This document shows positions 25,993-34,183 of a DNA stretch of 64,000 nt, piece after piece. The position numbers were made by a program, and so were the translations under genes. The stretch is taken from NCBI RefSeq assembly GCF_900403705.1, contig NZ_OUNR01000012.1, positions 620,001 through 684,000 of the forward strand. Direction: 5' to 3'. This DNA comes from Nitrospira lenta. GTDB lineage: Bacteria > Nitrospirota > Nitrospiria > Nitrospirales > Nitrospiraceae. Under the pieces are notes generated by a model. That model worked only from the letters and a program-made list of their open reading frames with translations, was not told where the DNA came from and ran no database searches. Positions within the stretch are counted from its first letter, which is position 1. Each line of letters opens with the position of its first letter.

Positions 25993-26853
25993 CTAGCGCT
26001 GTTTCAGATAGCGGAAGAACTCTGAATCCGGGCTCAGCACCATGGTCGACTTGTCTTTGAACGCTCTCTTATACGCTTCCATCGAACGAGTGAATTCAAA
26101 GAACTTCGGATCTTGCCGGTAGGCATCGGCGTAGACCTTGAAAGCCTTTGCGTCTCCGGCTCCCCGTAACTCTTCAGATTCCTTATAGGCCTGAGCCAGA
26201 ATGATCTCCCGGTCTTTCTCCGCTTCAGATCGAATTTTTTGCGCTTCCTCTGCGCCTTCCGCACGATACTGCTTCGCCTGCCGTTCCCGCTCAGCTTGCA
26301 TGCGGGCAAACACTGCCTTCTCGTTTTGTTCAGGAAGGTCGGCGCGCTTGATGCGCACATCCTGAATTTCGATTCCATAGACGGAGGCCTTCTCATTCGA
26401 TCGTTGCGTCACGATCTTCATGAGGTCGTGGCGTCCGGTGGCGACGATCTCTAGGAGGTCGTGGCGTCCGAGTTCGACACGCAGTTCTGAATAGATAATA
26501 TCGTGCAACCGCTGGAGCGCCCCGCGCTGGCTTTGAAAGTTTTGATAAACCTTCAGCGGATCGGTAATGCGCCACTTCGCGAAATTGTCGAGGAGCAGCG
26601 TTTTCTTATCCTGCGTGATGACATCCTGGGCGTCCGAGTCGTAGTCCAGCAGACGTTTGTCGAAATACGTGACTTCTTGAATGAATGGCACTTTGACGTA
26701 GAGCCCGGGCTCGGTGAGATTGCGTTTCGGTTTTCCGAGTTCGACCACAATGGCATTCTGGGTGATATCGACGATGAAGAGCGGTGAGGCCCCTAGCACA
26801 AACAGGCCTCCGACAACGACGAGCAGCGCGATCATCAGGCCTTGCTTCGTCAT
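25993..26853 (-). CDS. hflC: HflC, SPFH-domain regulator of FtsH
   Basis: 286 residues: one N-terminal membrane helix (about 6-25), then a stomatin/prohibitin (SPFH) domain with NAIVVELGKPKRNLTEPGLYVKVPF and a coiled-coil region (RQAKQYRAEGAEEAQKIRSEA). With HflK it forms a large cage around the FtsH protease in the inner membrane. The ATG overlaps the hflK stop by 4 bases. Confidence 0.95.
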   Translation of the reverse strand: MTKQGLMIALLVVVGGLFVLGASPLFIVDITQNAIVVELGKPKRNLTEPGLYVKVPFIQEVTYFDKRLLDYDSDAQDVITQDKKTLLLDNFAKWRITDPLKVYQNFQSQRGALQRLHDIIYSELRVELGRHDLLEIVATGRHDLMKIVTQRSNEKASVYGIEIQDVRIKRADLPEQNEKAVFARMQAERERQAKQYRAEGAEEAQKIRSEAEKDREIILAQAYKESEELRGAGDAKAFKVYADAYRQDPKFFEFTRSMEAYKRAFKDKSTMVLSPDSEFFRYLKQR

Positions 26854-27884
26854 GGCTTTTGCTCCTCGGCGGAGGCGCCAGAGCGCGATTTGAGCCGGTC
26901 GAGCGGGAGATACGGGAGCACGCGCTCTCCGCCTTTTCCGTCGATGATCACTTTGTCGATATTGGGCAAAATCTCTTCCATGGTTTCAATATACAGGCGC
27001 TTACTGATGATGTCTTTGGCCTGATTGTATTCCTTGAGCGTGGCGACGAACCGGTTGGCTTCTCCCTGTGCGCGATTCAACCGCGCTTGGGCATAGCCCT
27101 TCGCTTGGTTCACGACTTGTGCCGCTTCGCCTTTGGCTTTGGGGAGGATGTCGTTGCGATAGCTTTGAGATTGGTTGATCAGCTTCTCGCGATCTTCCTT
27201 GGCATTGGTCACGTCTTTGAAAGCGGCCGCAACGGCTTCCGGCGGATCCACATCTTGGAGCTGAATCGCCGCGATCTGCACGCCGCTTTGATATTGGTCG
27301 AGAATGGATTGCAGCAACACCATGGTGTCCTGTTGGATTTGCGCTTTCCCGGTGGTGAGCGCTTCGTCGATTTTGCTCTTGCCGACGATTTCTCGCATGG
27401 ACGCTTCTGCGGCTTTGCCGATAGTGTCGTGAATATCGGCGACATTGAAGAGATAGTTCGCAGACTCTTTAATCTTATATTGCACGATGAACTCGATGGC
27501 CAGAATGTTCATGTCGCCGGTGAGCATCAGCGCTTCCTGCGCGAGCATCTGCTGGCGCCCCTGCCGGTCCGTACGGAATCCCACTTCAATGCGGTGAAGC
27601 TTTTCAACTTTCGGCTGCAAGACCGATTCGACCAGAGGGATTTTGACATGCGGGCCCGGGCCCACCGTTCGAACGGGGATGCCGAACCGTTTAACGACGC
27701 CTTCTTCATCCGGGGCGACAATAAACGCGCTCTGCCAGGCCACAAAGACCAGCACGCCTACGAGCAGCAGGCTTTTCATGCCGCCGGACGGGACAAGCCC
27801 TTGCAACTGCGACTGCGCCTGTTTCAGCGCATCGTCGAGCTTGTCGTTCTTTTTATTCCAGGGATCGTTGGGGTTCCAGACCAT
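26850..27884 (-). CDS. hflK: HflK, SPFH-domain regulator of FtsH
   Basis: 344 residues: a charged N-terminus starting MVWNPNDPWNKKND, a membrane helix (about 39-57), an SPFH domain (VVKRFGIPVRTVGPGPHVKIP) and a coiled coil. It is the first gene of hflK-hflC and the partner of HflC. ATG at 27884. About 150 bases upstream separate it from arsS; no strong promoter was picked out. Confidence 0.95.
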   Translation of the reverse strand: MVWNPNDPWNKKNDKLDDALKQAQSQLQGLVPSGGMKSLLLVGVLVFVAWQSAFIVAPDEEGVVKRFGIPVRTVGPGPHVKIPLVESVLQPKVEKLHRIEVGFRTDRQGRQQMLAQEALMLTGDMNILAIEFIVQYKIKESANYLFNVADIHDTIGKAAEASMREIVGKSKIDEALTTGKAQIQQDTMVLLQSILDQYQSGVQIAAIQLQDVDPPEAVAAAFKDVTNAKEDREKLINQSQSYRNDILPKAKGEAAQVVNQAKGYAQARLNRAQGEANRFVATLKEYNQAKDIISKRLYIETMEEILPNIDKVIIDGKGGERVLPYLPLDRLKSRSGASAEEQKP

Positions 27885-28041
27885 AGATGTATTGGGGATA
27901 GTGGATGAATGTGATCTGGCGTCACCCTAGCAGAGTGGATCCTGCGACGCAACCGCCCGCCTTAGGCCGTGTCGGCTTGTCGCGCGCGAAGTCTCGTGTG
28001 AGATCTATGGGGAGCAGAGAGCCCAGCAAGGACTAGTGAGA

Positions 28042-29079
28042 TTACGATGCCACGGCTCCGCCGCATGAGGAGCCAGACCCGGCCGTGCAGCCATAGCAAT
28101 GGTTGCGGGTGACGATCCGCCGCTGATTGAGGAGCGCCGGATCAAAGTCACGAATGTGGCCCGGCGCTCCATGATCCACCGGCAGTTCCAGCATCTGATT
28201 GAAATCGCAGTCGTAGAGCGTGCCGTCCCAACTGACGGACAGCGTATAGCGGCACATCACACCGGCCGCCGCCGCTGGATTGAAGGCATTGGCCAATCGC
28301 TCCATGTAGCCGGCATAGTTGCCACTCTCCACCAGAAACTCCAGAAACCGGCTCACCGGCATATTGGTAATCGTGTAGAGGTGATTGAATTCCACGCCGT
28401 GCCTGGTACGGAGTTCCTTTCTGAATTGGGCTTCGATCGCGTCCTGCTTCGGTGGGAGAAAAGCGCCCACCGGATTATGCACGAGATTGAGCAGCAGTCC
28501 GCTTCCCTCTCGTCCATAGCCGAGCCCGTTCAAGAGCCGCAGTCCTTCAATGGATTTGTCAAAGATCCCTTCGCCGCGTTGCGCATCGGTCTGACTGGCA
28601 CGGTAGTAGGGTAGCGAGGCGACGACCTCCACGCGGTGAGCGGCGAGAAACTCCGCGAGGTCGGACTGTGACGGGATCTGCAAGATCGATAAGTTGCAAC
28701 GATCCATGACATGACGCCCCAGCGCGTGGGCCTGCTCCACCAGCCACCGGAAATTCGGGTTCAGTTCCGGCGCCCCGCCGGTGATATCGACCGTGGGAAT
28801 GTCGGTCTGAGCCAGCGCGGCTATGCACAGCTCCGCCGTTTCCCGTGACATGCTTTCCGTGCGGTCCGGTCCGGCATCCACGTGACAATGCCGGCAGGTT
28901 TGATTGCACAGCTTGCCGACGTTGATTTGGAAGACCGTGATTCCGGAAGCGTGGAGCGAAGACAGCCCGGTCTGTGTGAGACGGGTTGCAAAGGGAGTGA
29001 TGGTCGTCTCGTCGAGAATGCGCAGCTGTTCCGTCGAAGAGGCGAGGGGATTGTGGCGGCCTAGGAGGGTGAGCGCCAT
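28042..29079 (-). CDS. arsS: arsenosugar biosynthesis radical SAM protein ArsS
   Basis: 345 residues. The SAM cluster motif is CNQTCRHC (C58, C62, C65) inside INVGKLCNQTCRHCHVDAGP. The C-terminal part has MCRYTLSVSWDGTLYDCDFNQ and CYGCTAGSGSSCGGA, where some homologues carry selenocysteine. ArsS works on dimethylarsenite from ArsM, adding a 5'-deoxyadenosyl group on the way to arsenosugars. It lies 7 bases after arsM on the same strand, which supports this role. Confidence 0.92.
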   Translation of the reverse strand: MALTLLGRHNPLASSTEQLRILDETTITPFATRLTQTGLSSLHASGITVFQINVGKLCNQTCRHCHVDAGPDRTESMSRETAELCIAALAQTDIPTVDITGGAPELNPNFRWLVEQAHALGRHVMDRCNLSILQIPSQSDLAEFLAAHRVEVVASLPYYRASQTDAQRGEGIFDKSIEGLRLLNGLGYGREGSGLLLNLVHNPVGAFLPPKQDAIEAQFRKELRTRHGVEFNHLYTITNMPVSRFLEFLVESGNYAGYMERLANAFNPAAAAGVMCRYTLSVSWDGTLYDCDFNQMLELPVDHGAPGHIRDFDPALLNQRRIVTRNHCYGCTAGSGSSCGGAVAS

Positions 29080-29086
29080 CGGATTT

Positions 29087-30274
29087 TTAGCAGCACCCGC
29101 CCGTCGGCGCGCAATTCACGGCGTCCCCGCCCACGGGCTGGCTGGCGCGATTGAGAATGGCAAAGTGCGGCGCATAGCCATCCGTTTCAAGGACCGTGAG
29201 CGTCTTCGAACAGATTTCAAGGGGCTCGCCGCGGCGGAACACATGGTGATCATCATCGTGCGCTTCCAGGAACGGGCCGGCTAAGAGCGCGTAGTCGCCT
29301 TTCCAGGTACAGGGAACCTGTTCAGGAAACACGGCGGTCCATCGCGGATCCTCGCGGTTGAGCCACTGGGGAGTCTCGGAGAACATAAACAGCGACGCGA
29401 AGGGCGGCCGACTCAGCAATGCCGCCAGTTCCGGCGTCAGCGGCTGTGGAATGCCGCGCATGTACGTGGTGCCTCGTTCATCGAGCACGCGGCTGAAGGG
29501 GCCACGGAGGGTGGCATATCGTGCCGAGTGCACCGCTGTTTCAGCGGGAAGTTTGTAGCCGGTCAATGTGACCGAGAAAAAATGAATGCCATCGATCCGT
29601 TGCCAGGGGGATGACGTGACCAGATGTAGGCCGACAAACCCGGCCTCGGTCATCCCGGCCATGTACTCAGTCAACGTCAGAGCGCCGGATAAACAGTCGC
29701 CCCATTTCTCCGCATCATGCACCAGGTATTGCGGCACGGGTTGATCGGCGACGATGTCGGAAATGGTGAAACGTCCGCCCGGCTTAGAGACGCGGAACAT
29801 CTCGCGAAAGACCTTCCGCTTGTCGGGAGCCAGATTGATCACGCAGTTGGAAATAATCAGGTCGATAGTGTCGTCAGCGACGGGCATGGCGTCGGCCATC
29901 CCTTTGCGGAACTCGACATTAGATGCGGGATAGCCGAGATTGGCAGCGACGACTGCAGCATTCTTTCGCGCAATGTCGAGCATCGTATCGGTCATGTCGA
30001 TGCCGATCACCTGTCCAGTGGGGCCGACGAGACGCGAGGCCTCGAAACAGTCGATCCCGCCGCCTGACCCGATGTCCAGGACCGTCTCTCCGGCACTAAC
30101 GGTATTCAGTCCGGCCGGAGTGCCGCACCCATACGAAATCTTAAGGACCTCTTCCGGGATAAACGATTTGAGGTTCGCCATGTCATAGCTGGTCGGGCAG
30201 CACATCTGCTCACCAGTGCTGGCGGCCTTGGCGTAACGGTCACTGACTTTTTTCTCAATTTCATCTATCGGCAT
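29087..30274 (-). CDS. arsM: arsenite S-adenosylmethionine methyltransferase ArsM
   Basis: 395 residues. A Rossmann methyltransferase core (TVLDIGSGGGIDCFEASR, VIGIDMTDTML) with As(III)-binding Cys including C50 in SYGCGTPAG, C144 in IISNCVINL and C194 in KWGDCLSGALT; the 50-residue gap between the last two matches known ArsM enzymes. The C-terminal extension of about 120 residues is the ArsM-linked domain, and the protein ends in a Cys-rich GGCC. It methylates arsenite stepwise to volatile or soluble methylarsenicals. It is first of arsM-arsS; no ArsR gene is adjacent. Confidence 0.95.
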   Translation of the reverse strand: MPIDEIEKKVSDRYAKAASTGEQMCCPTSYDMANLKSFIPEEVLKISYGCGTPAGLNTVSAGETVLDIGSGGGIDCFEASRLVGPTGQVIGIDMTDTMLDIARKNAAVVAANLGYPASNVEFRKGMADAMPVADDTIDLIISNCVINLAPDKRKVFREMFRVSKPGGRFTISDIVADQPVPQYLVHDAEKWGDCLSGALTLTEYMAGMTEAGFVGLHLVTSSPWQRIDGIHFFSVTLTGYKLPAETAVHSARYATLRGPFSRVLDERGTTYMRGIPQPLTPELAALLSRPPFASLFMFSETPQWLNREDPRWTAVFPEQVPCTWKGDYALLAGPFLEAHDDDHHVFRRGEPLEICSKTLTVLETDGYAPHFAILNRASQPVGGDAVNCAPTGGCC

Positions 30275-30321
30275 GGCGTCCTCGTGGTCGAAATTGCTCT
30301 AAGAAAGAATGGGTGTATGTA

Positions 30322-30360
30322 CCAACCCTTCCCGATCTACGTCAACCGGGAGCTGGTTGG
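30322..30360. other. inverted repeat between arsM and the cassette region
   Basis: CCAACC (30322-30327) and TTCCCG pair with CGGGAG and GGTTGG (30355-30360) to give an interrupted stem around a roughly 12-base loop. It lies upstream of arsM (minus) in a stretch of about 310 bases without a gene. It may be a regulatory dyad or a terminator remnant. Confidence 0.4.
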
Positions 30361-30564
30361 ATGCGACGGCCGGTGTCCGTAGCCTGCAGGATGATACAAG
30401 GATCGGTGTCATGCCGATCCCCAGACGAACCTGTGACAAATGGTTTCGCCGTTCCAACTCATTGAAACAGCAGCGGTCAAGGCGTATGGTTCGCAAACAG
30501 TGCCTGCGAGTTATGCAGGCAGATATTGGCGCATCCGGCTCTTATGCGGATCGGCCTAAATATT

Positions 30565-30571
30565 GTTAGGT
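30565..30571 (+). other. GTTRRRY core, possible cassette boundary
   Basis: GTTAGGT matches the integron recombination core GTTRRRY and lies 16 bases before the GTG of the next gene, where a cassette boundary would be expected. A matching folded attC arm upstream was not found, so chance is possible. Confidence 0.3.
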
Positions 30572-30586
30572 CTCACGGGAGGGCAC

Positions 30587-31084
30587 GTGGAAGGCGCTGC
30601 TTGGGGATTGATTGGAACAGTCGTAGGCGTACTTGCCAGCATTGGTACGACTTGGATGACGAACCTACATGCTGAGTCACTCCAGCGGCACCGCGCTCAA
30701 GAAGAACGCGATCAGAGAGCGTCGGCCTTCCAGCAACAGACGCTACTTGATTTACAGGAAGCCATTCACGACTGTCTGCGCTTGATCACAAAAGGTCATG
30801 AGGAAGACCGACGATCCGCGAGCAAGAGCGGTGCGTGGGGAGCGACCTTGCTTGACGCAGACCTGGATGAGAGCATCCGTCTCGCCAATAGGCGAGTCGG
30901 AATACTTATTGAGCGAGTTGCGGACGACAACTTGAGATTAAAGATAAAGGAATTAATGTTTAGGGCGAATCAGATTCTGAATTCCGACTCGGAACTTGAG
31001 GCCGGAAAAATGCTGGTACAGACGTACGTTACTGCAGAGGAAACTCTGCAGAGCGTCGGTACAACCCTGCGCAGGCATTACTAG
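30587..31084 (+). CDS. hypothetical membrane-anchored helical protein (possible cassette gene)
   Basis: 165 residues, function not recognised. One N-terminal membrane helix (AAWGLIGTVVGVLASIGTTW, about residues 4-23) is followed by a charged, fully helical body (QRHRAQEERDQRASAFQQQT, then helices to the end) that looks like a coiled-coil or four-helix stalk in the cytosol. GTG 30587 has GGAGG 4 bases upstream; a longer TTG-started form is less likely. The stop is 2 bases before the attC-like element. The compact arrangement (core, gene, folded site) is that of an integron cassette. Confidence 0.75.
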   Translation: MEGAAWGLIGTVVGVLASIGTTWMTNLHAESLQRHRAQEERDQRASAFQQQTLLDLQEAIHDCLRLITKGHEEDRRSASKSGAWGATLLDADLDESIRLANRRVGILIERVADDNLRLKIKELMFRANQILNSDSELEAGKMLVQTYVTAEETLQSVGTTLRRHY

Positions 31085-31086
31085 GG

Positions 31087-31158
31087 GGCCTGTGAGACCT
31101 AGCCAGCCGTTGGAGCGGACGCTTCCGCGCTCTGGCGTCTCTCACGGTACGTTAGGCC
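31087..31158 (+). other. attC-like recombination site
   Basis: A 72-base imperfect stem-loop. Pairs: GGCCT/AGGCC (31087-31091, 31154-31158), GTGAGA/TCTCAC (31092-31097, 31140-31145), GCCAG/CTGGC (31102-31106, 31132-31136) and GAGCG/CGCTC (31113-31117, 31128-31132), with unpaired bases on both arms. The right end is GTTAGGC (31151-31157), a perfect GTTRRRY core. The left box is GCCTGTG rather than RYYYAAC, so the site is either degenerate or not a true attC. Confidence 0.5.
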
Positions 31159-31183
31159 GCGCAAGGAAATCGCTTCTCAGACC

Positions 31184-32227
31184 ATGGATCTCTTTACTCC
31201 AGTTATTCCATCTCTGAAGCAGCATCCGATCTTTCAGATGCTGCTCCAGGAAACGTTTGCACCGGAACGTCGTGAACTTAGCTCTTGGGCTGACGGTTTT
31301 CGCGACCGTGATGGCAAGTTTGTTCAGGAGTTTCAAAGCACCTTTGAGTCTGGATTATGGGAGCTTTACCTGCACGCCTCCACGAAGGTCTGGGGTTTTC
31401 AGCTTGACCAGGGATCCGCCTCTCCGGACTTCGTTGTCACCGCTCCGGCTCCGCTATGCATTGAAGCCACCATCGCAGCACCAGCAAGCGGTGGTAAACC
31501 GGCCTTTGGATACGACTCATCCGACATCCCGGACGACTTCAGCCAATTCAACGCCGAAGCCTCCATTCGCATATGCAATAGCTTTACGTCGAAGGTAAGG
31601 CGCTATCGCGATTACTACGCCACTCTTCCGCACGTAACGAATCGTCCCTTCATAGTGGCCATCGCCGCGTTCGACCGACCGCTGGCGCACTTCGCTGCTG
31701 GCCGGTCGATCATAGCTGCCATGTACGGCCTGTATCACGACGAGGCCGCTACTCCGCCAGACGCAGATTGTGTGGTGAGCTACAACGTCTCCGCTGCAAC
31801 TAAGTCCGAGACAGTTGATGTGCCGCTGGGACTGTTCTGTGAGCCAACCTATCCTGAGGTCTCCGCCGTGATCTACAGCTCGTTGGCTACCTGGGGTAAG
31901 GTACGCGCGCTCGCTGATAACCCAGCTGCCAAGACCATCTACCAGACTTTCCATCCCAAAGAGGGCGACCTTCGCCCCGAGGTTCGAAGCACTCCCAAGA
32001 AGAATTACAACGAGCACTTGCTCGATGGCCTGTTTGTGCTCCACAACCCATTTGCTCACTTCCCAATTCCTGAGGGAGTCCTCTCCCATCCTCGACTGGC
32101 TGAGATTCGTGTCGCGCTAGATGGTGAGTTAGTCACGAAGGCGCCAGACGACTTTCTACTACTGCGCATACTGTGGTCTGTTCACGAGCGAGAGAACAAA
32201 AAGGGGACAGGCAGAATAAATCAGTAG
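31184..32227 (+). CDS. hypothetical protein, possible PD-(D/E)xK-like nuclease fold (cassette gene)
   Basis: 347 residues without a signal or membrane helix. A central block (SGLWELYLHASTKVWGF, then SPDFVVTAPAPLCIEATIAAP) has a helix, a PDF strand and an IEA strand spaced as in PD-(D/E)xK nucleases, but the final Lys is replaced by Thr/Ala, as in ExA variants. Similar proteins are known to me as cassette-borne proteins with misleading names such as glycosaminoglycan attachment protein. ATG 31184 lies 26 bases after the attC-like site; AAGGAAA is about 14 bases upstream. Function is unknown. Confidence 0.75.
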   Translation: MDLFTPVIPSLKQHPIFQMLLQETFAPERRELSSWADGFRDRDGKFVQEFQSTFESGLWELYLHASTKVWGFQLDQGSASPDFVVTAPAPLCIEATIAAPASGGKPAFGYDSSDIPDDFSQFNAEASIRICNSFTSKVRRYRDYYATLPHVTNRPFIVAIAAFDRPLAHFAAGRSIIAAMYGLYHDEAATPPDADCVVSYNVSAATKSETVDVPLGLFCEPTYPEVSAVIYSSLATWGKVRALADNPAAKTIYQTFHPKEGDLRPEVRSTPKKNYNEHLLDGLFVLHNPFAHFPIPEGVLSHPRLAEIRVALDGELVTKAPDDFLLLRILWSVHERENKKGTGRINQ

Positions 32228-32284
32228 ACGCACGGGTGAAGCACAGAGCGCTGCCTTACAGGCAAAGATGTCCGCCGCAGCAGC

Positions 32285-32307
32285 GGGGACTGCGCGGACG
32301 CAGCCCC
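32285..32307. terminator. G+C-rich hairpin, possible terminator
   Basis: GGGG(A)CTGCG pairs with CGCAGCCCC around a CGGA tetraloop. It lies between the cassette gene and the convergent P460 gene. No T run follows, so function is uncertain. Confidence 0.4.
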
Positions 32308-32330
32308 CGCCCCTCGCATGAGAGCCTGTG

Positions 32331-32927
32331 CTACATCCGACTCCGTGTTTGGAAATATTCGTCGTAGCGGTGGATGAAATCTTTTTGTGCCACCGGGGTG
32401 TGGCAGGCGCGGCACTTGGTGAAATCTTCCATCAGCGGTTTGTTCGTCGCATCGTAGGCCGCATATGCCCAGTCGCCGTTTTTCAGATTCTCCGGCAGCT
32501 TATCGCCCCAACCCTGTTCCTTCCCCATCACGAACACCTTCGCCAGATCGCCCTTCGCCGGTTTCCCATCCATGCCGGTCATGAGCTTGTCGCCATCCAT
32601 CTTGGCTTTGTAAATCTCCATCACCATGACCGTGCCGTTCGGAAAGTTCTGTCCTGCCGATGCTCTTGCGCCGGTCGGGTTGATGTAGATGTCGCGAACC
32701 TGCTTCGCTTCGCCTTTCGGAATGTCCGTCAGGAACTTTGGCCAAGATTTGTAGTCGGCAGGGAGTGGAAGGCTGCCGTCCGGGCCTGCCGAGGTTGGCA
32801 TGGCAGACGCCATACCGGAGGGTTTGTCTGCGGCCGCTTTACCGCCCGCTGGTTCTATGGTGTTGCAGCCGCTCAGCGTCAGCAGCAATCCGCCGATGAC
32901 GAGATAGGATGCGATGGGTTGTCTCAT
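32331..32927 (-). CDS. cytochrome P460 family lipoprotein
   Basis: 198 residues. A lipoprotein signal ends in LTLSGC (Cys21). A Pro/Ala/Gly-rich linker precedes the P460 domain, with YKSWPKF, INPTG, FPNGTVMVMEIYKAK, GDWAYAAYD and the heme-binding CRACH (C172, C175, H176). P460 cytochromes bind a c-type heme cross-linked to the protein, in some ammonia oxidisers turning hydroxylamine to N2O; others bind NO. ATG 32927 has AGGAGG 8 bases upstream. It is monocistronic here. The substrate cannot be named. Confidence 0.9.
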   Translation of the reverse strand: MRQPIASYLVIGGLLLTLSGCNTIEPAGGKAAADKPSGMASAMPTSAGPDGSLPLPADYKSWPKFLTDIPKGEAKQVRDIYINPTGARASAGQNFPNGTVMVMEIYKAKMDGDKLMTGMDGKPAKGDLAKVFVMGKEQGWGDKLPENLKNGDWAYAAYDATNKPLMEDFTKCRACHTPVAQKDFIHRYDEYFQTRSRM

Positions 32928-33192
32928 GGCTGGGTTCCTCCTGGGTTGGAATAGTATGGGGCGTCGCCGAATCGTTCCTCTGTTGTCTTGTCCTACGAGG
33001 AAAGAAAAAGTGCGGATGTGTTGAGGGAAAACTTTTTCGAGAACGATGTCGGACGCGGATAAATCAGTGCATCTCAGTGTCGCGAGGCATCCAAATGCAG
33101 AGGGGATTCGTAAGAGGCAAGGGTCCGCCCCGTCTTCTTCAGACGGGTGTCGTTGCGCGCGAATTTCCCAAACAGCCGCGCTTCCGCGCTCG

Positions 33193-33741
33193 TTATTCTT
33201 TCGATTCTTGTTCCGGATCGATCTCGATCAGGCGATGCCGCCCATTGCCGAGCGGCTCGATCTTGAAGAGGCGCCGGCCGAGGTGAATGGTGCCCGTGAC
33301 AGCCGCGCCGTTGAGTACGATCAAAAACTCGCCGGAGTCCTGCGGTTTCAGCTGCCCGCGAACGAAGCTCGTATCATTGTTGCGCGCAAGCGTAGAGAGC
33401 ACATCCAGCTCATACCGGTCCGTATCGAAGAGCTCGACGGCAATCGGCGGAAGCGGTCTGGCTGCGGCGTCTTTCAAGGTGCTCACCAGGCGCTCATCGA
33501 AGGCGATGTCTCGCTCGCGGAGAATCGACGGTTTCTTCGGGGGCGGGGGCTGTTCGGATGGACTGACTGCGGGGACGGTACTCCATAGAAGGGGTGCGGG
33601 CGATGGCTCCGCTCCGAACGATGTCGCGCCAAGTGAGAGGAGCGCACAGGCCGTCAGTAGCCGTACCGAGCGAATCAGGCGCTGCTGGATCACGCGTGAA
33701 GTGGAGAGGGGTGAGCTGAGGCTGGTCAACATGAAGATCAT
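33193..33741 (-). CDS. secreted protein resembling an orphan metallopeptidase propeptide
   Basis: 182 residues. An N-terminal signal peptide (VRLLTACALLSLGATSFGA) and a Pro-rich linker precede a domain ending in NDTSFVRGQLKPQDSGEF, LIVLNGAAVTGTIHLGRRLF and IEPLGNGRHRLIEID. This is the pattern of the inhibitory propeptide of reprolysin-like (peptidyl-Asp type) zinc proteases, but no protease domain follows; the gene ends right after it. It may be a truncated protease gene or a stand-alone inhibitor. It lies 40 bases after the TfoX-like gene on the same strand. The start could be 33741 or the ATG at 33732. Confidence 0.7.
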   Translation of the reverse strand: MIFMLTSLSSPLSTSRVIQQRLIRSVRLLTACALLSLGATSFGAEPSPAPLLWSTVPAVSPSEQPPPPKKPSILRERDIAFDERLVSTLKDAAARPLPPIAVELFDTDRYELDVLSTLARNNDTSFVRGQLKPQDSGEFLIVLNGAAVTGTIHLGRRLFKIEPLGNGRHRLIEIDPEQESKE

Positions 33742-33781
33742 TATAAATCTGAATCAAGCCGGCGGCTATGGGCTCGCTCGG

Positions 33782-34177
33782 TCAGTGAAGCGCGGGGCGG
33801 GTTGTGCGAGCAGGGGTGGAATGGCGGGTCTTGGAAGCAGCGCGCCGCCGTGCCGGTTGGGGATGCTGAGCGGTGCTGGCGGTCTCAGCCCACTGCGTCA
33901 ACCGAGCGGCATCCTCAAAAATATCGGCAGGGACTTCGTAGTAGGTTTTGAGCGTCATTGTGGAGGTCACGCGAAAGGGTTTCGATCCCATGGCCTGGTA
34001 GGCGGCGACGGTCTCCGGCGTGACTTTGAAATACAGCCGGCCCTTGTAAATGATCCCGAAGAAGATAGCTCGATGCCGCAGCCCGTAGCCGCCGAACATG
34101 GCTCGACAGGTCAGGCCCCGAAGGTCAGCCAACTGGTCCAGCACAAAATCCTTGAAGCCATCGTGCCTGGAGGCCAT
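33782..34177 (-). CDS. TfoX N-terminal domain protein
   Basis: 131 residues. The first 95 are a TfoX-N domain (FKDFVLDQLADLRGLTCRAMF, then FGGYGLRHRAIFFGIIYKGRLYFKV and TLKTYYEVPADIFEDA). The tail is an Arg/Ala/Pro-rich basic extension (RRRAASKTRHSTPARTTR) that might bind nucleic acid. Stand-alone TfoX-N proteins have unknown roles; full-length TfoX/Sxy controls competence. It lies 6 bases after the methyltransferase gene. Confidence 0.85.
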   Translation of the reverse strand: MASRHDGFKDFVLDQLADLRGLTCRAMFGGYGLRHRAIFFGIIYKGRLYFKVTPETVAAYQAMGSKPFRVTSTMTLKTYYEVPADIFEDAARLTQWAETASTAQHPQPARRRAASKTRHSTPARTTRPALH

Positions 34178-34183
34178 CGGGGT

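Noticed and set aside
26784-27908. 374-codon plus-strand frame over hflC/hflK
   Set aside because: Fully antisense to two conserved membrane-protein genes; His/Asp/Arg-rich as expected for a shadow frame.
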